Under the pieces are notes generated by a model. The model ran no database searches. It worked only from the letters and a program-made list of their open reading frames with translations, and had not been told where the DNA came from. From Pseudomonadota bacterium (GTDB taxonomy: Bacteria; Pseudomonadota; Gammaproteobacteria; Burkholderiales; Burkholderiaceae_C), in contig JAFEEG010000027.1 of the NCBI GenBank assembly GCA_018241225.1, positions 23,690 to 87,689 on the forward strand: DNA of 64,000 nt, read 5' to 3'. A program made the translations under genes and the position numbers. Below are positions 34,266 through 45,817 of the stretch, piece by piece. Every line of letters begins with the position of its first letter. The first letter of the stretch is position 1.

Positions 34266-34295
34266 CTATTGCGATAAGAAGGATTATCTGAATAG
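34266..34295. other. Candidate recombination core site (12-6-12) next to the recombinase
   Basis: CTATTGCGATAA at 34266-34277, spacer GAAGGA, TTATCTGAATAG at 34284-34295. The arms are inverted with 10 of 12 positions matching, the classical layout of tyrosine recombinase core sites. It lies 27 bp before the recombinase start and within about 20 bp of the cargo boundary. Confidence 0.6.
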
Positions 34296-34309
34296 CTCGC
34301 CTCATCACT

Positions 34310-34670
34310 GTGGCTTCGGCGGGCATGGGCGCTATGTTGGACTTCGCCAGGAACGGGCAGGCGGAGCAGAAGCAATCGGACCTGCGTGATACCGAGCATC
34401 AGGTCGGGACGGAGGTTGTAAAGGCGCACGCCGATGCCGCGTCGGCGCTGGACAACATGGAGGCCTCGCAAAGGCTTCTGGGCGCCGCCCAAGCCGCGCT
34501 GGCGTCGGTCCAACGCAAATACGACCAGGGCGTGCTGGAGATGCTGAGCACGCAGAAGCGCACTGGCGGATGCAAAGCAGGAGCGCATCCGGTGCCTGGC
34601 GGACTGGCGCTCCGCCAAGTTGCGGCCGCTCGCGGCGGCAGGAGCCCTGGGTCGGCAGGAGGCGCAATAG
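34310..34670 (+). pseudogene. 3' remnant of a TolC/NodT-type outer-membrane efflux protein
   Basis: The first frame encodes RDTEHQVGTEVVKAHADAAS and AAQAALASVQRKYDQGVLEM with LSTQ; the next frame continues ALADAKQERIRCLADWRSA KLRPLAAAGALG to TAG 34670. Together this is the end of an outer-membrane factor (periplasmic coiled-coil hairpin and the last strand). A frameshift near 34555 and the missing 5' end make it non-functional. It begins right beside the recombinase core site. Confidence 0.7.
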
Positions 34671-34718
34671 CGCTCATGGCGCGCGTACCGTTCGCATGGG
34701 AAATGGGGGTGTCCCTGA

Positions 34719-35302
<584 letters not shown>

Positions 35303-35490
35303 AGAGGGCATTGCGGCCAACCTTGGCTGGTCACAGATAGCCGCAAAGACGCATCGCAGTAAATCGGCTTCGGCGCCGTGATCCTGCCGGGCCTCGGTAT
35401 CTTCAGTGGGTGCTGCGCACCGCAGATCCGTTACTGCGGGCGCGGTCCATGTGCGGCAACCCGGCCATCAAGAGATCACGGTTCGGGCCT

Positions 35491-35519
35491 CTTGAATCCG
35501 CGCGAGCCGCTCCTAAATC
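35491..35519 (+). promoter_or_regulatory. Possible heat-shock promoter before hsp20
   Basis: CTTGAA at 35491-35496 matches the sigma-32 -35 core; after a 13-bp spacer, GCTCCTAAAT is a poor match to CCCCATnT. It is 66-94 bp before the first hsp20 start. Suggestive only. The rest of 35303-35584 shows no gene. Confidence 0.25.
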
Positions 35520-35584
35520 CTCACCGGAAGCGCCTTGTCCGTCTGCGGCGCTTCCACCTGGTTCAACCATATGGAGGTTTCGCC

Positions 35585-36022
35585 ATGTATCGATCCTTGT
35601 TTCCGCGCGATCTGTTCGCCGAGGTGGATCGCCTGCAACGCGAAATGCAGCAGGCCTTCGATCTGTCTCCAAGCATCCGAGGGCTCGGCCGGGGCGGTTT
35701 CCCGGCCCTGAACGTCGGCGGCACACCGCAAACCGTGGAGATCTACGCCTTCGCGCCGGGCCTGGACCCGGCCACGCTGGATCTCCAACTCGACCGCGGC
35801 CTGCTGACCATTTCTGGCGAGCGGCCCTCGGCGCTGCCCGAGGAGGATGCGTCTTCGACCGTCCACATCAACGAGCGCTTCTCCGGCAGCTTCCGCCGCA
35901 TGCTGACGTTGCCCGAAGACGCGGATCCGGACGCGATCAAGGCTGACTACCGCGACGGCATCGTCCACATCACCGTCCAGCGGCGCGCCTCGGCGCAGCC
36001 GCGCCGCATCACCATCCAATGA
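35585..36022 (+). CDS. Small heat-shock protein Hsp20
   Basis: 145 residues. The start MYRSLFPRDLFAEVDRLQRE is an amphipathic N-arm. The alpha-crystallin domain (about 45-140) shows VEIYAFAPGLDPATLDL, LLTISGERP and the A-x-x-x-(D/N)-G-V/I-L end block as ADYRDGIVHITV. The C-terminus PRRITIQ contains the I-x-I type docking motif. An ATP-independent holdase. ATG 35585 has GGAGG upstream. Operon with the next hsp20 gene, 15 bp apart. Confidence 0.92.
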   Translation: MYRSLFPRDLFAEVDRLQREMQQAFDLSPSIRGLGRGGFPALNVGGTPQTVEIYAFAPGLDPATLDLQLDRGLLTISGERPSALPEEDASSTVHINERFSGSFRRMLTLPEDADPDAIKADYRDGIVHITVQRRASAQPRRITIQ

Positions 36023-36037
36023 GGAAAGGAGAGCGAA

Positions 36038-36442
36038 ATGAACGAAGTCGACACCGCCCGTGCACGCGCACCCTCCGAGAGCGACCGCAAGAGCCCGGCG
36101 AGCTATGTTGAAGCCGCACTGACCCCTCCGGTCGACGTCGTCGAGGACGGCACCGGCATCACGCTGTACGCCGACTTGCCCGGCGTGTCAAAGGACAACC
36201 TGCACCTGCACGTCGAGTCCGACACGTTGAGCATCGAGGCCGAGTCCGGCCTGAGCGTGCCCGAAGGGCTGCAGTCCAGCCATACGGAGGTCGCCCTGGC
36301 GCGTTTCCGCCGCGTCTTCACGCTGAGCAAGGAACTGGACACCGAGAAGGTGTCGGCCGAGATCAAGCACGGCGTGCTGAAGCTGCATATCCCGAAGGTG
36401 GAACAGGCCAAGCCGCGACGCATCGAGGTCAAGGCCGGCTAG
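36038..36442 (+). CDS. Small heat-shock protein Hsp20
   Basis: 134 residues from ATG 36038 with AAGGAGAG upstream. The alpha-crystallin domain covers about 27-134: PVDVVEDGTGITLYADLPG, LSIEAESGL and AEIKHGVLKLHIPKVEQ. It differs in the N-arm from its neighbour (residue-rich in Ser, Arg and Glu), so the pair probably form different oligomers. Such hsp20 pairs are common in transmissible heat-tolerance loci. Followed by a GC-rich hairpin. Confidence 0.92.
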   Translation: MNEVDTARARAPSESDRKSPASYVEAALTPPVDVVEDGTGITLYADLPGVSKDNLHLHVESDTLSIEAESGLSVPEGLQSSHTEVALARFRRVFTLSKELDTEKVSAEIKHGVLKLHIPKVEQAKPRRIEVKAG

Positions 36443-36464
36443 GGATGGTCTTATATGGGCGCCT

Positions 36465-36486
36465 CCCCGGCCAGAATGGGCCGGGG
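36465..36486 (+). terminator. Hairpin after the hsp20 pair
   Basis: CCCCGGCC - AGAATG - GGCCGGGG: an 8-bp perfect stem, 23 bp after the second hsp20 stop. There is no T tract, so it may be a weak terminator or an RNA-stabilising hairpin. Confidence 0.5.
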
Positions 36487-36536
36487 AAGGGTGCAGCGAG
36501 TGAGCTGGCATAAATAAACCGAGCGAGGAACACGAG

Positions 36537-36740
36537 ATGAAAGAAGCGGGCGAGATCAGTCGCCTCGTTTACCTTGGCTCGGAGATCTGCATATGCCTTG
36601 ATGAACTCACGAGTGAAGGCCAGACCACCGGCCACGCAGATCTCTGGCACGAGGGCGAACACAGATGCCGCATCGCCCTGACCGGCCGTGCTGTCGCGGG
36701 GCGCCCTCCTGAATTTCGGTGCCGCATGAAGGCGGGGTGA
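36537..36740 (+). CDS. Small hypothetical gene running into an internal transposon end
   Basis: 67 residues from ATG 36537 with GAGGAACACGAG upstream: MKEAGEISRLVYLGSEICIC, then GHADLWHEGEHRCRIALTG. The last codons and the stop (GCG GGG TGA) lie inside the internal inverted repeat that starts at 36734, so the native C-terminus was probably lost when that end arrived. Family not recognised; two His and three Cys in the middle. Confidence 0.5.
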   Translation: MKEAGEISRLVYLGSEICICLDELTSEGQTTGHADLWHEGEHRCRIALTGRAVAGRPPEFRCRMKAG

Positions 36741-36771
36741 TCGTCCGTTTCGTCCAGTTTGGTGCTTTGCC
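36734..36771 (+). repeat. Internal Tn3-type inverted repeat before secA
   Basis: GGGGTGATCGTCCGTTTCGT then CCAGTTTGGTGCTTTGCC, alignable with the terminal repeats (GGGGTAGTCGTACTTTTCTT, GCAGATTGGTGCG) with about 70 percent identity and the same orientation as the left end. With the right end at 43929 it would delimit a 7.2-kb element holding secA and tnpA. Its flank AAGGC does not match the right flank. Confidence 0.7.
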
Positions 36772-37109
36772 TTCCCGGTGCGGGGCCCCGGGGTGACTTC
36801 GGTTCGGCGTGATTCGGCCTGGTGAAGCCTGGCCGTTCCCGAACCGGCGTCGTACCTGACGATGGCGGCCGAGCAGGCCATGTTCGGCGCCGTCGCCCGC
36901 GGCGGCGTCGCACCCGCTGACCTCGGGCCGCGGCAGCGCGGGAGCGCTTGCCGCAGTGCGGCGTCAGCCTCAAGCCCGCAGCCCGGCGCAGGCGCGCCCG
37001 TAGGCTAAACCCGCGGCCCTTGTGCCGGCCTGCCGAGCCACCGTTGAAACGCAGCTCTCCGCCCTTACGTAGCGCTGGCACCTCAAGACCCGCCACCCGC
37101 GGACGCTGC
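36772..37109. other. Leader region of secA; no gene seen
   Basis: 338 bp, very GC-rich, between the internal repeat and secA. Frames here are open but have no ribosome sites or protein-like sequence. The promoter of secA must lie here or in the repeat; no clear -35/-10 pair was found. Confidence 0.4.
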
Positions 37110-39866
<2,757 letters not shown>

Positions 39867-39892
39867 AGGCCCTCAAGAAGCGGAATTTTTGC

Positions 39893-39945
39893 AGGTAGAT
39901 CGAGCTCGTCGACAGCGATGCATGGCCCACCGGTCGAATGACAAA
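39893..39945 (-). pseudogene. Tail of a tyrosine recombinase, copy 2
   Basis: The reverse strand encodes RPVGHASLSTSSIYLQ, matching the Tyr-containing end (LRHASVSTTSIYLH) of the recombinase at 32527-34239. It starts only 27 bp after the secA stop, so secA is flanked on this side by a recombinase end. The sequence is diverged from both other copies. Confidence 0.65.
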
Positions 39946-39946
39946 C

Positions 39947-39997
39947 GAGCTCCGCCATGAGCCGCTCGCACTGACCCGTCACGCGGCGGCGGAGCTC
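39947..39997. repeat. 10-bp inverted repeat near the recombinase tail
   Basis: GAGCTCCGCC at 39947-39956 and GGCGGAGCTC at 39988-39997, perfect, spacer 31 nt. Position beside the recombinase tail suggests a former recombination or regulatory site; function unknown. Confidence 0.4.
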
Positions 39998-40022
39998 ATT
40001 GCAACGAGTGCTCGTCACTGCT

Positions 40023-40262
40023 TCAATGAATCGCGGCCGACCCAACCGTCGCCCAGACATCCACCTTGGCTTTGGCCAAGATGCGCAATCGATCGCGCAC
40101 CTCCTTGGAGCGCCTTCGGGCACTCCCGAGAGAAATCCGGCCCTTGAACTCGTTCTTCTCGAAGAGATCGGCGTGACCGAAGACGCGGGCGCCAGCCCTT
40201 TGGACTTTGATCGCGATGGCGACGTCGCGGTAGACGATCGGATCCGAGGAGGCTTGTCGCAT
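40023..40262 (-). CDS. Small hypothetical protein of the transposon
   Basis: 79 residues, basic. It has an excellent ribosome site (GGAGGTGAAAC) before ATG 40262. The sequence IVYRDVAIAIKVQRAGARVF and KVDVWATVGSAAIH is not recognised as a family. Second gene of a two-gene unit with 40266-40586 (3-bp gap), on the same strand and downstream of tnpA. Confidence 0.55.
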   Translation of the reverse strand: MRQASSDPIVYRDVAIAIKVQRAGARVFGHADLFEKNEFKGRISLGSARRRSKEVRDRLRILAKAKVDVWATVGSAAIH

Positions 40263-40265
40263 GTT

Positions 40266-40586
40266 TCACCTCCATCCCGTCTCACGACGCGTATTGACTT
40301 TCGCATTCAGCTTGGCTTTCCACCAGGACGCGCGTGCGGGCTGCACTGGAGGCGCGTCTCCGGGCAGCGAAAACTTTGCCAGTTCTTCACGGCCCTTTTC
40401 CGTGATCGCCAGCACCTGGGCCGCATCAGTCGTGCCCGAAAGCGTCAACGCATTTGACGGTGTGGGCGTGAGCGCGATCACCAGACCCGCAGCGCGCAGA
40501 AGCTTGATCTTGTCGATCTCCTCTGAAGTGCGGAAGGTGGCTGGCAATGACGAGCCAGCAAGCTGTCTGAGCATGTCCATGGCCAT
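40266..40586 (-). CDS. Small hypothetical, possibly winged-helix, protein of the transposon
   Basis: 106 residues from ATG 40586, with AAGGAGG upstream. IDKIKLLRAAGLVIALTPTP followed by AQVLAITEKGREELAKF looks like the wing and recognition-helix pattern of a MarR/PadR-like winged helix, though this is only an impression. It may regulate itself and its 79-residue partner or the transposase. Located between tnpA and the secA cargo. Confidence 0.55.
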   Translation of the reverse strand: MAMDMLRQLAGSSLPATFRTSEEIDKIKLLRAAGLVIALTPTPSNALTLSGTTDAAQVLAITEKGREELAKFSLPGDAPPVQPARASWWKAKLNAKVNTRRETGWR

Positions 40587-40813
40587 TTTGGGGTCCTCCT
40601 TTCACGATGACCAAAGAGAGCGAAAGAGAAATAGCAGCGACAAGCCCGCACATCAAGAGGCCGGAAACCGACCGATAAGAACGTAGCGTTTTGTTGCCGA
40701 AACTTCATCTGACAAAGCCAATCCGCTGTCTGACGGAGTGGCATTTGGCGAGGCTGCGATTGATGGCCGACGCTGGGTTTTTCGGGCGAAGGGATGCGGC
40801 GATGTGAACATCC

Positions 40814-43771
40814 TCAAGTCTTTGACTGCGCGGCGAGTTGCTTAGTGACCGCGGGGCCGGGGCGAAGCAGAGCCTGGGCGTACTTGTCAATCCCAAACCT
40901 GAAGGTGCCCCGAAAGTTGATGTGCGAGAAGTGCGCCGGCCCAATGCGCCGCAGCCACTCATCTTCAATCCTCAAGCCTTCGCGCCTGAGCCGTTCGACG
41001 ACATCGTTCATGCGGTTTGTGTTCCAGGCCAACACGATATTCGTCAGCAGGGCGTGCGATCCCGAGATGGCACGCATCTCGTCGCGCCGCCGGCCGCGCT
41101 CGGCCGCCACCTTGCCGGAGTAGATCGCGCGCTGTAGCTGGTGGACCGACTCTCCGCGGTTCAGAAGCGTGTGGATCTCGCGCCGGAAGTCTTCGATCGC
41201 AATGTAGTCGCACAGGAAGACGGTGCGCAGCAGTTGGCCCAGGTGCTCGGCGGCGCGGTGGAGCCGATCGCCCTGAGCGGCTGAACCGAATCGTTGCAGA
41301 GCCAGCGACGCCGACACGCGTCCGGACCGGATCGATGCGGCGAGTCGCAACAATTCATCCCAGCCGCGTTCGATGGTTGTCAGTGACACGCATCGCACGG
41401 AAACGGCCTCCAGCCCTTCAGGCTCCGTAAACACCCGCGGCAGGTAGAGCTTGCGCTCGGCCAAATCTCGCAACCGCGGGCACAGATCGAAGCCCAGCAA
41501 CTTGGCGACGGCCATTGCCACGTTGGTATACCCGTGGGTATCGACCGCCAGCAGCGACAAGCGGATGCGTTCCTCGGTTCTTTCTTGGTTGTGCTGTTCG
41601 ACACCTTCGATCGCCGCGCCGGCCTGCCGTTCGTTGAGCACGATGGGCTGGTCGTACACGATGCCCCAGCGGTCGCGCACATGGGTGTAGATCCCGGCCG
41701 CGTAAGTTCGCCGGCGGGGATCTACGCGGGCGTTCCAAAGGTGCCTGGAAGCATCGAGCGACATCATGTCCGCCGACGCCTTGTCGCCGTCGCCCCAAAG
41801 CGCCGCTATCGGGATTCGACTTTGAAACTCGGCAACGCTCTGGTTGGCCCTGCGCAGCCGCCCGCTGGCCTCAAGCGCCCGCATCGCTACCGAAATCTGA
41901 GCGTGCTCGAGTCCGGGGATCATCGAAGCTACCCCCTTGGCGTCAAGGTCGGTGCCGTGGGCGAGCAGCGCGCCGTACAGTGCCATGAGCTCGTTGGTCG
42001 TTTGCGCTCGGTGGCCAAGTAAAGCTTCGCTGTAGTTGGTGGCGGCGTCCAGTTCGAGCATCAGGTCGGGGAGCTGAACAGGCCCGATGAGCTTGTAGAT
42101 GGTCTCGCGTGTGCGAATCGGTTCGGTCTGATCGCCCAGCGCCGCAATGGCCGGCAGGTGCAGCATTCCATCGGCGCCAATCTCGGCCTTACCCAAGCGC
42201 ACCGCCTCGGCTACGGCCGACATGCCAGCAACCAGGTTGGCCAGCAGCGGCTCCAGGAACTTGCGCGCTGTCTTGGGCATCCCGAGCAGGTCAACATGTT
42301 GATCGCGCTGTGTTGCCCAATCGGCAGGCGGAATCAGCATCTGATCGCGTTCCCGGTAGCTGAGCGAGTGGTCGATCCAGACACTTCCACGGCGCAGGCT
42401 CTTGCGCAGCGACATCATCGTGGAGGCTTCGAATGCCCGAAAGCCGGAGCGCGGGTCCAGGTCATGGACGAGGCCGTGCCAAGCGGCACCGACGTCCGGG
42501 AGTTGTGTGTCTTCTTCGAGCTCAACCGCACCTCGACGCTGCAGTTCCTGCCAGGCCTTCCACTGCTCGAAACCGGCGTCGCCGTCGCAGCCGTTGAAGT
42601 CCAGGTCCTTCAGAGCCGCAAGGCTGGCGTGAACCCGTTGGGCATCTTCGGCCAGCGCCTTTCGCACTTGCGAGACGAAACTGCCCGTGGCGGACTCGCC
42701 CAGTCCGGCGAGGATCTGGCGGGCTTCGAGCACACGGGTCTGCCAGGACGTGGTCTCGTCGTGCAGGATCGCCTTGGCCTTGATCGCCTGCTGCAACAGC
42801 GCCGCAGAGTTGCGCGTGCGTCCGACCTGTGCTCGGTCGGCGGCTTCGCGGAACAACTGCTGGCTTCTGCGGCTGGATTGCTGCAGCGCGACGTCGGTAA
42901 GTTCAAGCAGAGTTGCCCGAAGGAAGCACACCAGTTCGATTGTTTGCCGAGTGGCCTTGATTTCACGCGTCTTGATCGGGCGGCGCATCTGTACTTGCCG
43001 GGCGTAGGCCTGTTGCTTGGCGAGCGCCACGTCGGCCAGGTCCCACTCGTGCGCACCGAGTGATTTGAGAAAGCGGACTTTTTCGAGGGTATCGGCGAGC
43101 GTGCCTGGGCCGTGTCGCTTGGGCGGCGTCTTGAGCCAGTCGAGGTAAGTGGCTTCAGTGCCTGGGCGGTTGCTGTAGGCCGATTCGATGAGGTGTTGCG
43201 CCCTGGCGGGTGGCACTGCCGCATTGATCGCATCGAGGATCCGCGCCTCGACAGCGGCGAACGAATCGCGCGCCCAATCCTGCAGGCGCCGCCCGCCGGG
43301 GATGAGAATTCGACGCGCGAAAAGCCACTGGCGCGCGGACTGGGCCAAATCGTCCGGGTGCGAAGACTCTTCGGCCTGCACCCGAAGGGTGTCTATCAGC
43401 TCAGCCTCATCCGCAGGCTGCAAATCACGTAGGCCCAGATACGTCTTTGCCCATAACTGATGCTTGTAGAGGGTCTGGCTGCGCTTGTAGATCGAACGCA
43501 GACTGGCAATCGATGGCGGCGAGGTGCCAAGCGCCTGCGCGGTGTACCTCAGCAGGTTGCGCGGCAGCACGTTGAAGCCGTCCAACGGCCGGCCGGCGAC
43601 ACGCATGAACATCACCATCAGCGCGGCGGGCAGGCGGTGGTCGCTGCGGAACTGCTCCCGGATCGCAGCAAGGTCAGCGGACGACAGCTCGAAGAACTGC
43701 TCGCGATCGAACTCGCTCAGGCGAGCGGGAAGGCTCTCCTGGCCAACGAAGCGCAGGGCGAATGCAGGCAT
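40814..43771 (-). CDS. tnpA: Tn3-family transposase
   Basis: 985 residues, full length for TnpA. Features are the N-terminal DUF4158-type DNA-binding part (RFVGQESLPARLSEFDRE, RLPAALMVMFMRVAGRP), and the DDE catalytic domain in the second half with ALWGDGDKASADMMSLDA, LLAVDTHGYTNVAMAVAK, and the conserved end block LNRGESVHQLQRAIYSGKVA plus VLAWNTNRMNDVV. No frameshift. It starts 158 bp from the right transposon end and reads inward. The transposase binds the terminal repeats and makes cointegrates. Confidence 0.95.
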   Translation of the reverse strand: MPAFALRFVGQESLPARLSEFDREQFFELSSADLAAIREQFRSDHRLPAALMVMFMRVAGRPLDGFNVLPRNLLRYTAQALGTSPPSIASLRSIYKRSQTLYKHQLWAKTYLGLRDLQPADEAELIDTLRVQAEESSHPDDLAQSARQWLFARRILIPGGRRLQDWARDSFAAVEARILDAINAAVPPARAQHLIESAYSNRPGTEATYLDWLKTPPKRHGPGTLADTLEKVRFLKSLGAHEWDLADVALAKQQAYARQVQMRRPIKTREIKATRQTIELVCFLRATLLELTDVALQQSSRRSQQLFREAADRAQVGRTRNSAALLQQAIKAKAILHDETTSWQTRVLEARQILAGLGESATGSFVSQVRKALAEDAQRVHASLAALKDLDFNGCDGDAGFEQWKAWQELQRRGAVELEEDTQLPDVGAAWHGLVHDLDPRSGFRAFEASTMMSLRKSLRRGSVWIDHSLSYRERDQMLIPPADWATQRDQHVDLLGMPKTARKFLEPLLANLVAGMSAVAEAVRLGKAEIGADGMLHLPAIAALGDQTEPIRTRETIYKLIGPVQLPDLMLELDAATNYSEALLGHRAQTTNELMALYGALLAHGTDLDAKGVASMIPGLEHAQISVAMRALEASGRLRRANQSVAEFQSRIPIAALWGDGDKASADMMSLDASRHLWNARVDPRRRTYAAGIYTHVRDRWGIVYDQPIVLNERQAGAAIEGVEQHNQERTEERIRLSLLAVDTHGYTNVAMAVAKLLGFDLCPRLRDLAERKLYLPRVFTEPEGLEAVSVRCVSLTTIERGWDELLRLAASIRSGRVSASLALQRFGSAAQGDRLHRAAEHLGQLLRTVFLCDYIAIEDFRREIHTLLNRGESVHQLQRAIYSGKVAAERGRRRDEMRAISGSHALLTNIVLAWNTNRMNDVVERLRREGLRIEDEWLRRIGPAHFSHINFRGTFRFGIDKYAQALLRPGPAVTKQLAAQSKT

Positions 43772-43820
43772 GGCCGGCGGGTATGTCGTGGAGGTGCGAA
43801 TGTACCTTCCAGACCATCGT

Positions 43821-43838
43821 CGTGACCATTAGGTCACG
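43821..43838. promoter_or_regulatory. Inverted repeat upstream of tnpA
   Basis: CGTGACC - ATTA - GGTCACG: perfect 7-bp arms, 50 bp upstream of the tnpA start and 51 bp from the terminal repeat. A plausible operator for tnpA. Confidence 0.5.
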
Positions 43839-43888
43839 TCTTTCAGGTGCTTGTTTGCCTGCGTAACCCGCATGGATTCTGGGTCTCA

Positions 43889-43929
43889 GGCGAAAACGCA
43901 CCAATCTGCAAGAAAAGTACGACTACCCC
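43889..43929 (-). repeat. Right terminal inverted repeat of the transposon
   Basis: Reading inward from 43929 on the minus strand it begins GGGGTAGTCGTACTTTTCTT and continues GCAGATTGGTGCG, matching the left end at 31640. Confidence 0.92.
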
Positions 43930-43934
43930 ACGTC
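43930..43934. repeat. Right target-site duplication of the transposon
   Basis: ACGTC, identical to 31635-31639. Confidence 0.9.
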
Positions 43935-44543
43935 GGGCAGGTATCCCCACTGATGCGGCACGCCCGGACGGCCCGGCAGGTAGACCTTGTCGACGGGCTT
44001 CCCGGGCTTCACCAGCGCCTGCGAGAACCAGTTGTTGCCGGCGCGCGGACCGAAGAAGTCGCCGCAGCTGACAACGATGGCACGGCAGCCGGCTTGCGTT
44101 GCTTCTTTGAGGGTCTTCTCCATCTCCACGCGGATGCGCCCCTTGCGGGTTTGGGCGTTCTGCGGTGAATCCTCGCGCGCCACCGGAAATGCATCCGGCC
44201 CGTAGTTGTAGACGTTGCCCGGAAGGACGACGGTGGCCCCGTGCGCCTGCGCGGCCGCCAACGTGCTGCGCAGCATGGGCAGCACAAGCTGGGCCCATTG
44301 CTGGTAGCCGGGTGGGTTGACCGCATGCACGATGACTGAACAACCCCGCGCGGCGGCCGCCACATCCCCTGGGTTCATCGCGTCGCCTCGCACCCAGCTC
44401 GTCCCCTGGCGGTATTCGCCCGCCGGGTTGGCGTCACGATGCAGGGCCCGCACCTCCCAGCCGGCCCCGGCCAGTTGACGCGTCACTTCTCCCCCGATTC
44501 CGCCGGTAGCCCCCAGCACCAGAACCGTCTTGTTGTTGCTCAT
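43930..44543 (-). pseudogene. 5' half of the SDR/epimerase gene split by the transposon
   Basis: Starts at ATG 44543 (CAAAAGGAGCTGAGC upstream). The Rossmann start KTVLVLGATGGIGGEVTRQL, VNPPGYQQWAQLVLPML and NVYNYGP with a Tyr-based active site are those of extended SDR/NmrA-epimerase proteins. The coding frame ends at PDVG followed by a stop inside the transposon end. The continuation is at 31229-31639. It is divergent from the LysR gene at 44637, which probably controlled it. Confidence 0.88.
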
Positions 44544-44636
44544 GCTCAGCTCCTTTTGAAGTTCGTGGGCCGATTCTGGGGAGCGGATGACAAAAACAAA
44601 ATTGCCTGAAATGGTGGTGAAGCTATACATTTATGC

Positions 44637-45524
44637 ATGACTTCGACCGTCGGCTGGGAACTCTATCGCTCCTTCCTAGGGGTGCTCGACGAGGGCTCGC
44701 TGTCTGGCGCATCGCGGGCGCTCGACATTACCCAGCCCACGGTGGGGCGGCATGTCGGCGCGCTGGAGACGGCGCTCGAGGTGGTGCTGTTCACCCGATC
44801 GCAAACGGGCTTTCTGCCCACCGAGGCCGCGCGCAGCCTGGAACCGCATGCGCGCGCCATGGCCGTGGCCGCGGCCGCCCTGGAACGTGCCGCGCAAGGG
44901 CAGGGGGCCGGAATCGTCGGTACGGTGCGCGTCACGGCCAGCGAGATGCTGGGCGTCGAAGTCCTGCCTCCCATCCTGGCACGCCTGCAGGACGAGCACC
45001 CTGGCCTTCGCATCGAGCTGTCTTTGTCGGATCGCGTCCAGAACCTGTTGGCGCGAGAGTCCGACATTGCGGTGCGCGGGTTCCGCCCGGACCAGGAACA
45101 GCTTGTCGTCCAGCGGGTCGGCGAGGTGCAACTGGGCCTGCATGCATCGAAGGAGTACCTCGCGCGCCATGGGACGCCCAAGACCGTCGCGGACCTGCGC
45201 CCGCACCGGCTCGTCGGATTCGACGCCGACACACCCTACCTTCGCCAGGCCCGCAAGGACTTCCCCATGTGGCGGCGCGAAGCCTTCGCGGTGCGCTGCG
45301 ACAGCGACTGCGCACAGCTGTCGATGCTGCGCGCCGGCGGCGGCATCGGCATCTGCCAGGTGCCGCTGGCACGCAGTCATGGCCTTCGAAGGGTGCTGCC
45401 CGAAGTGAATGTTCCGCTGCCTATGTGGCTGGCCATGCACGAGGACCTTCGGTCGAGCCCCCGATGCCGGGCCACGTACGAGGCACTGGCTGTTGGACTG
45501 CGGAAGTACTGCGGCCGAGATTAG
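44637..45524 (+). CDS. LysR-family regulator
   Basis: 295 residues. The winged helix is at 5-65 (GSLSGASRALDITQPTVGRH VGALE); the effector domain follows from about 90 with the two-lobed periplasmic-binding fold (VLPPILARLQDEHPGLRIEL). Divergent from the split SDR gene, with 93 bp between, containing ATACAT-TT-ATGCAT-like dyad sequence close to the start. It is likely an orphan regulator now that its target is interrupted. Confidence 0.9.
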   Translation: MTSTVGWELYRSFLGVLDEGSLSGASRALDITQPTVGRHVGALETALEVVLFTRSQTGFLPTEAARSLEPHARAMAVAAAALERAAQGQGAGIVGTVRVTASEMLGVEVLPPILARLQDEHPGLRIELSLSDRVQNLLARESDIAVRGFRPDQEQLVVQRVGEVQLGLHASKEYLARHGTPKTVADLRPHRLVGFDADTPYLRQARKDFPMWRREAFAVRCDSDCAQLSMLRAGGGIGICQVPLARSHGLRRVLPEVNVPLPMWLAMHEDLRSSPRCRATYEALAVGLRKYCGRD

Positions 45525-45817
45525 TTGATGCTGAAAATGGTCGAGTCCAACTCGATTTTCGGCCGATTCCCGCCGGGTGGCAGACGCACACATTCATCGA
45601 GTTCGATGCCCGCTATGCGTTGCAGAGTTGGAAGTTCAGGCCAAGAATCGGAGGGCAGCAACGGCCCGGAATTGCCATCGAAAGACCGACCGGGAAATTC
45701 CGTTGTGCAGCAGCGAAAGTGGCCGAAGGGGAGGGCAGGCGAGATCTGCGGCTTCGTTGCCCATTGCAGACCTCCTGCTGCCCGCCGGCGCATGACCCAG
45801 AACCGCCGTCTTTGGTT

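Noticed and set aside
36948-37109. An N-terminal extension of SecA upstream of 37110
   Set aside because: The 54 extra codons are Arg/Pro-rich without similarity to SecA; the conserved start [11 protein letters not shown] is at 37110.
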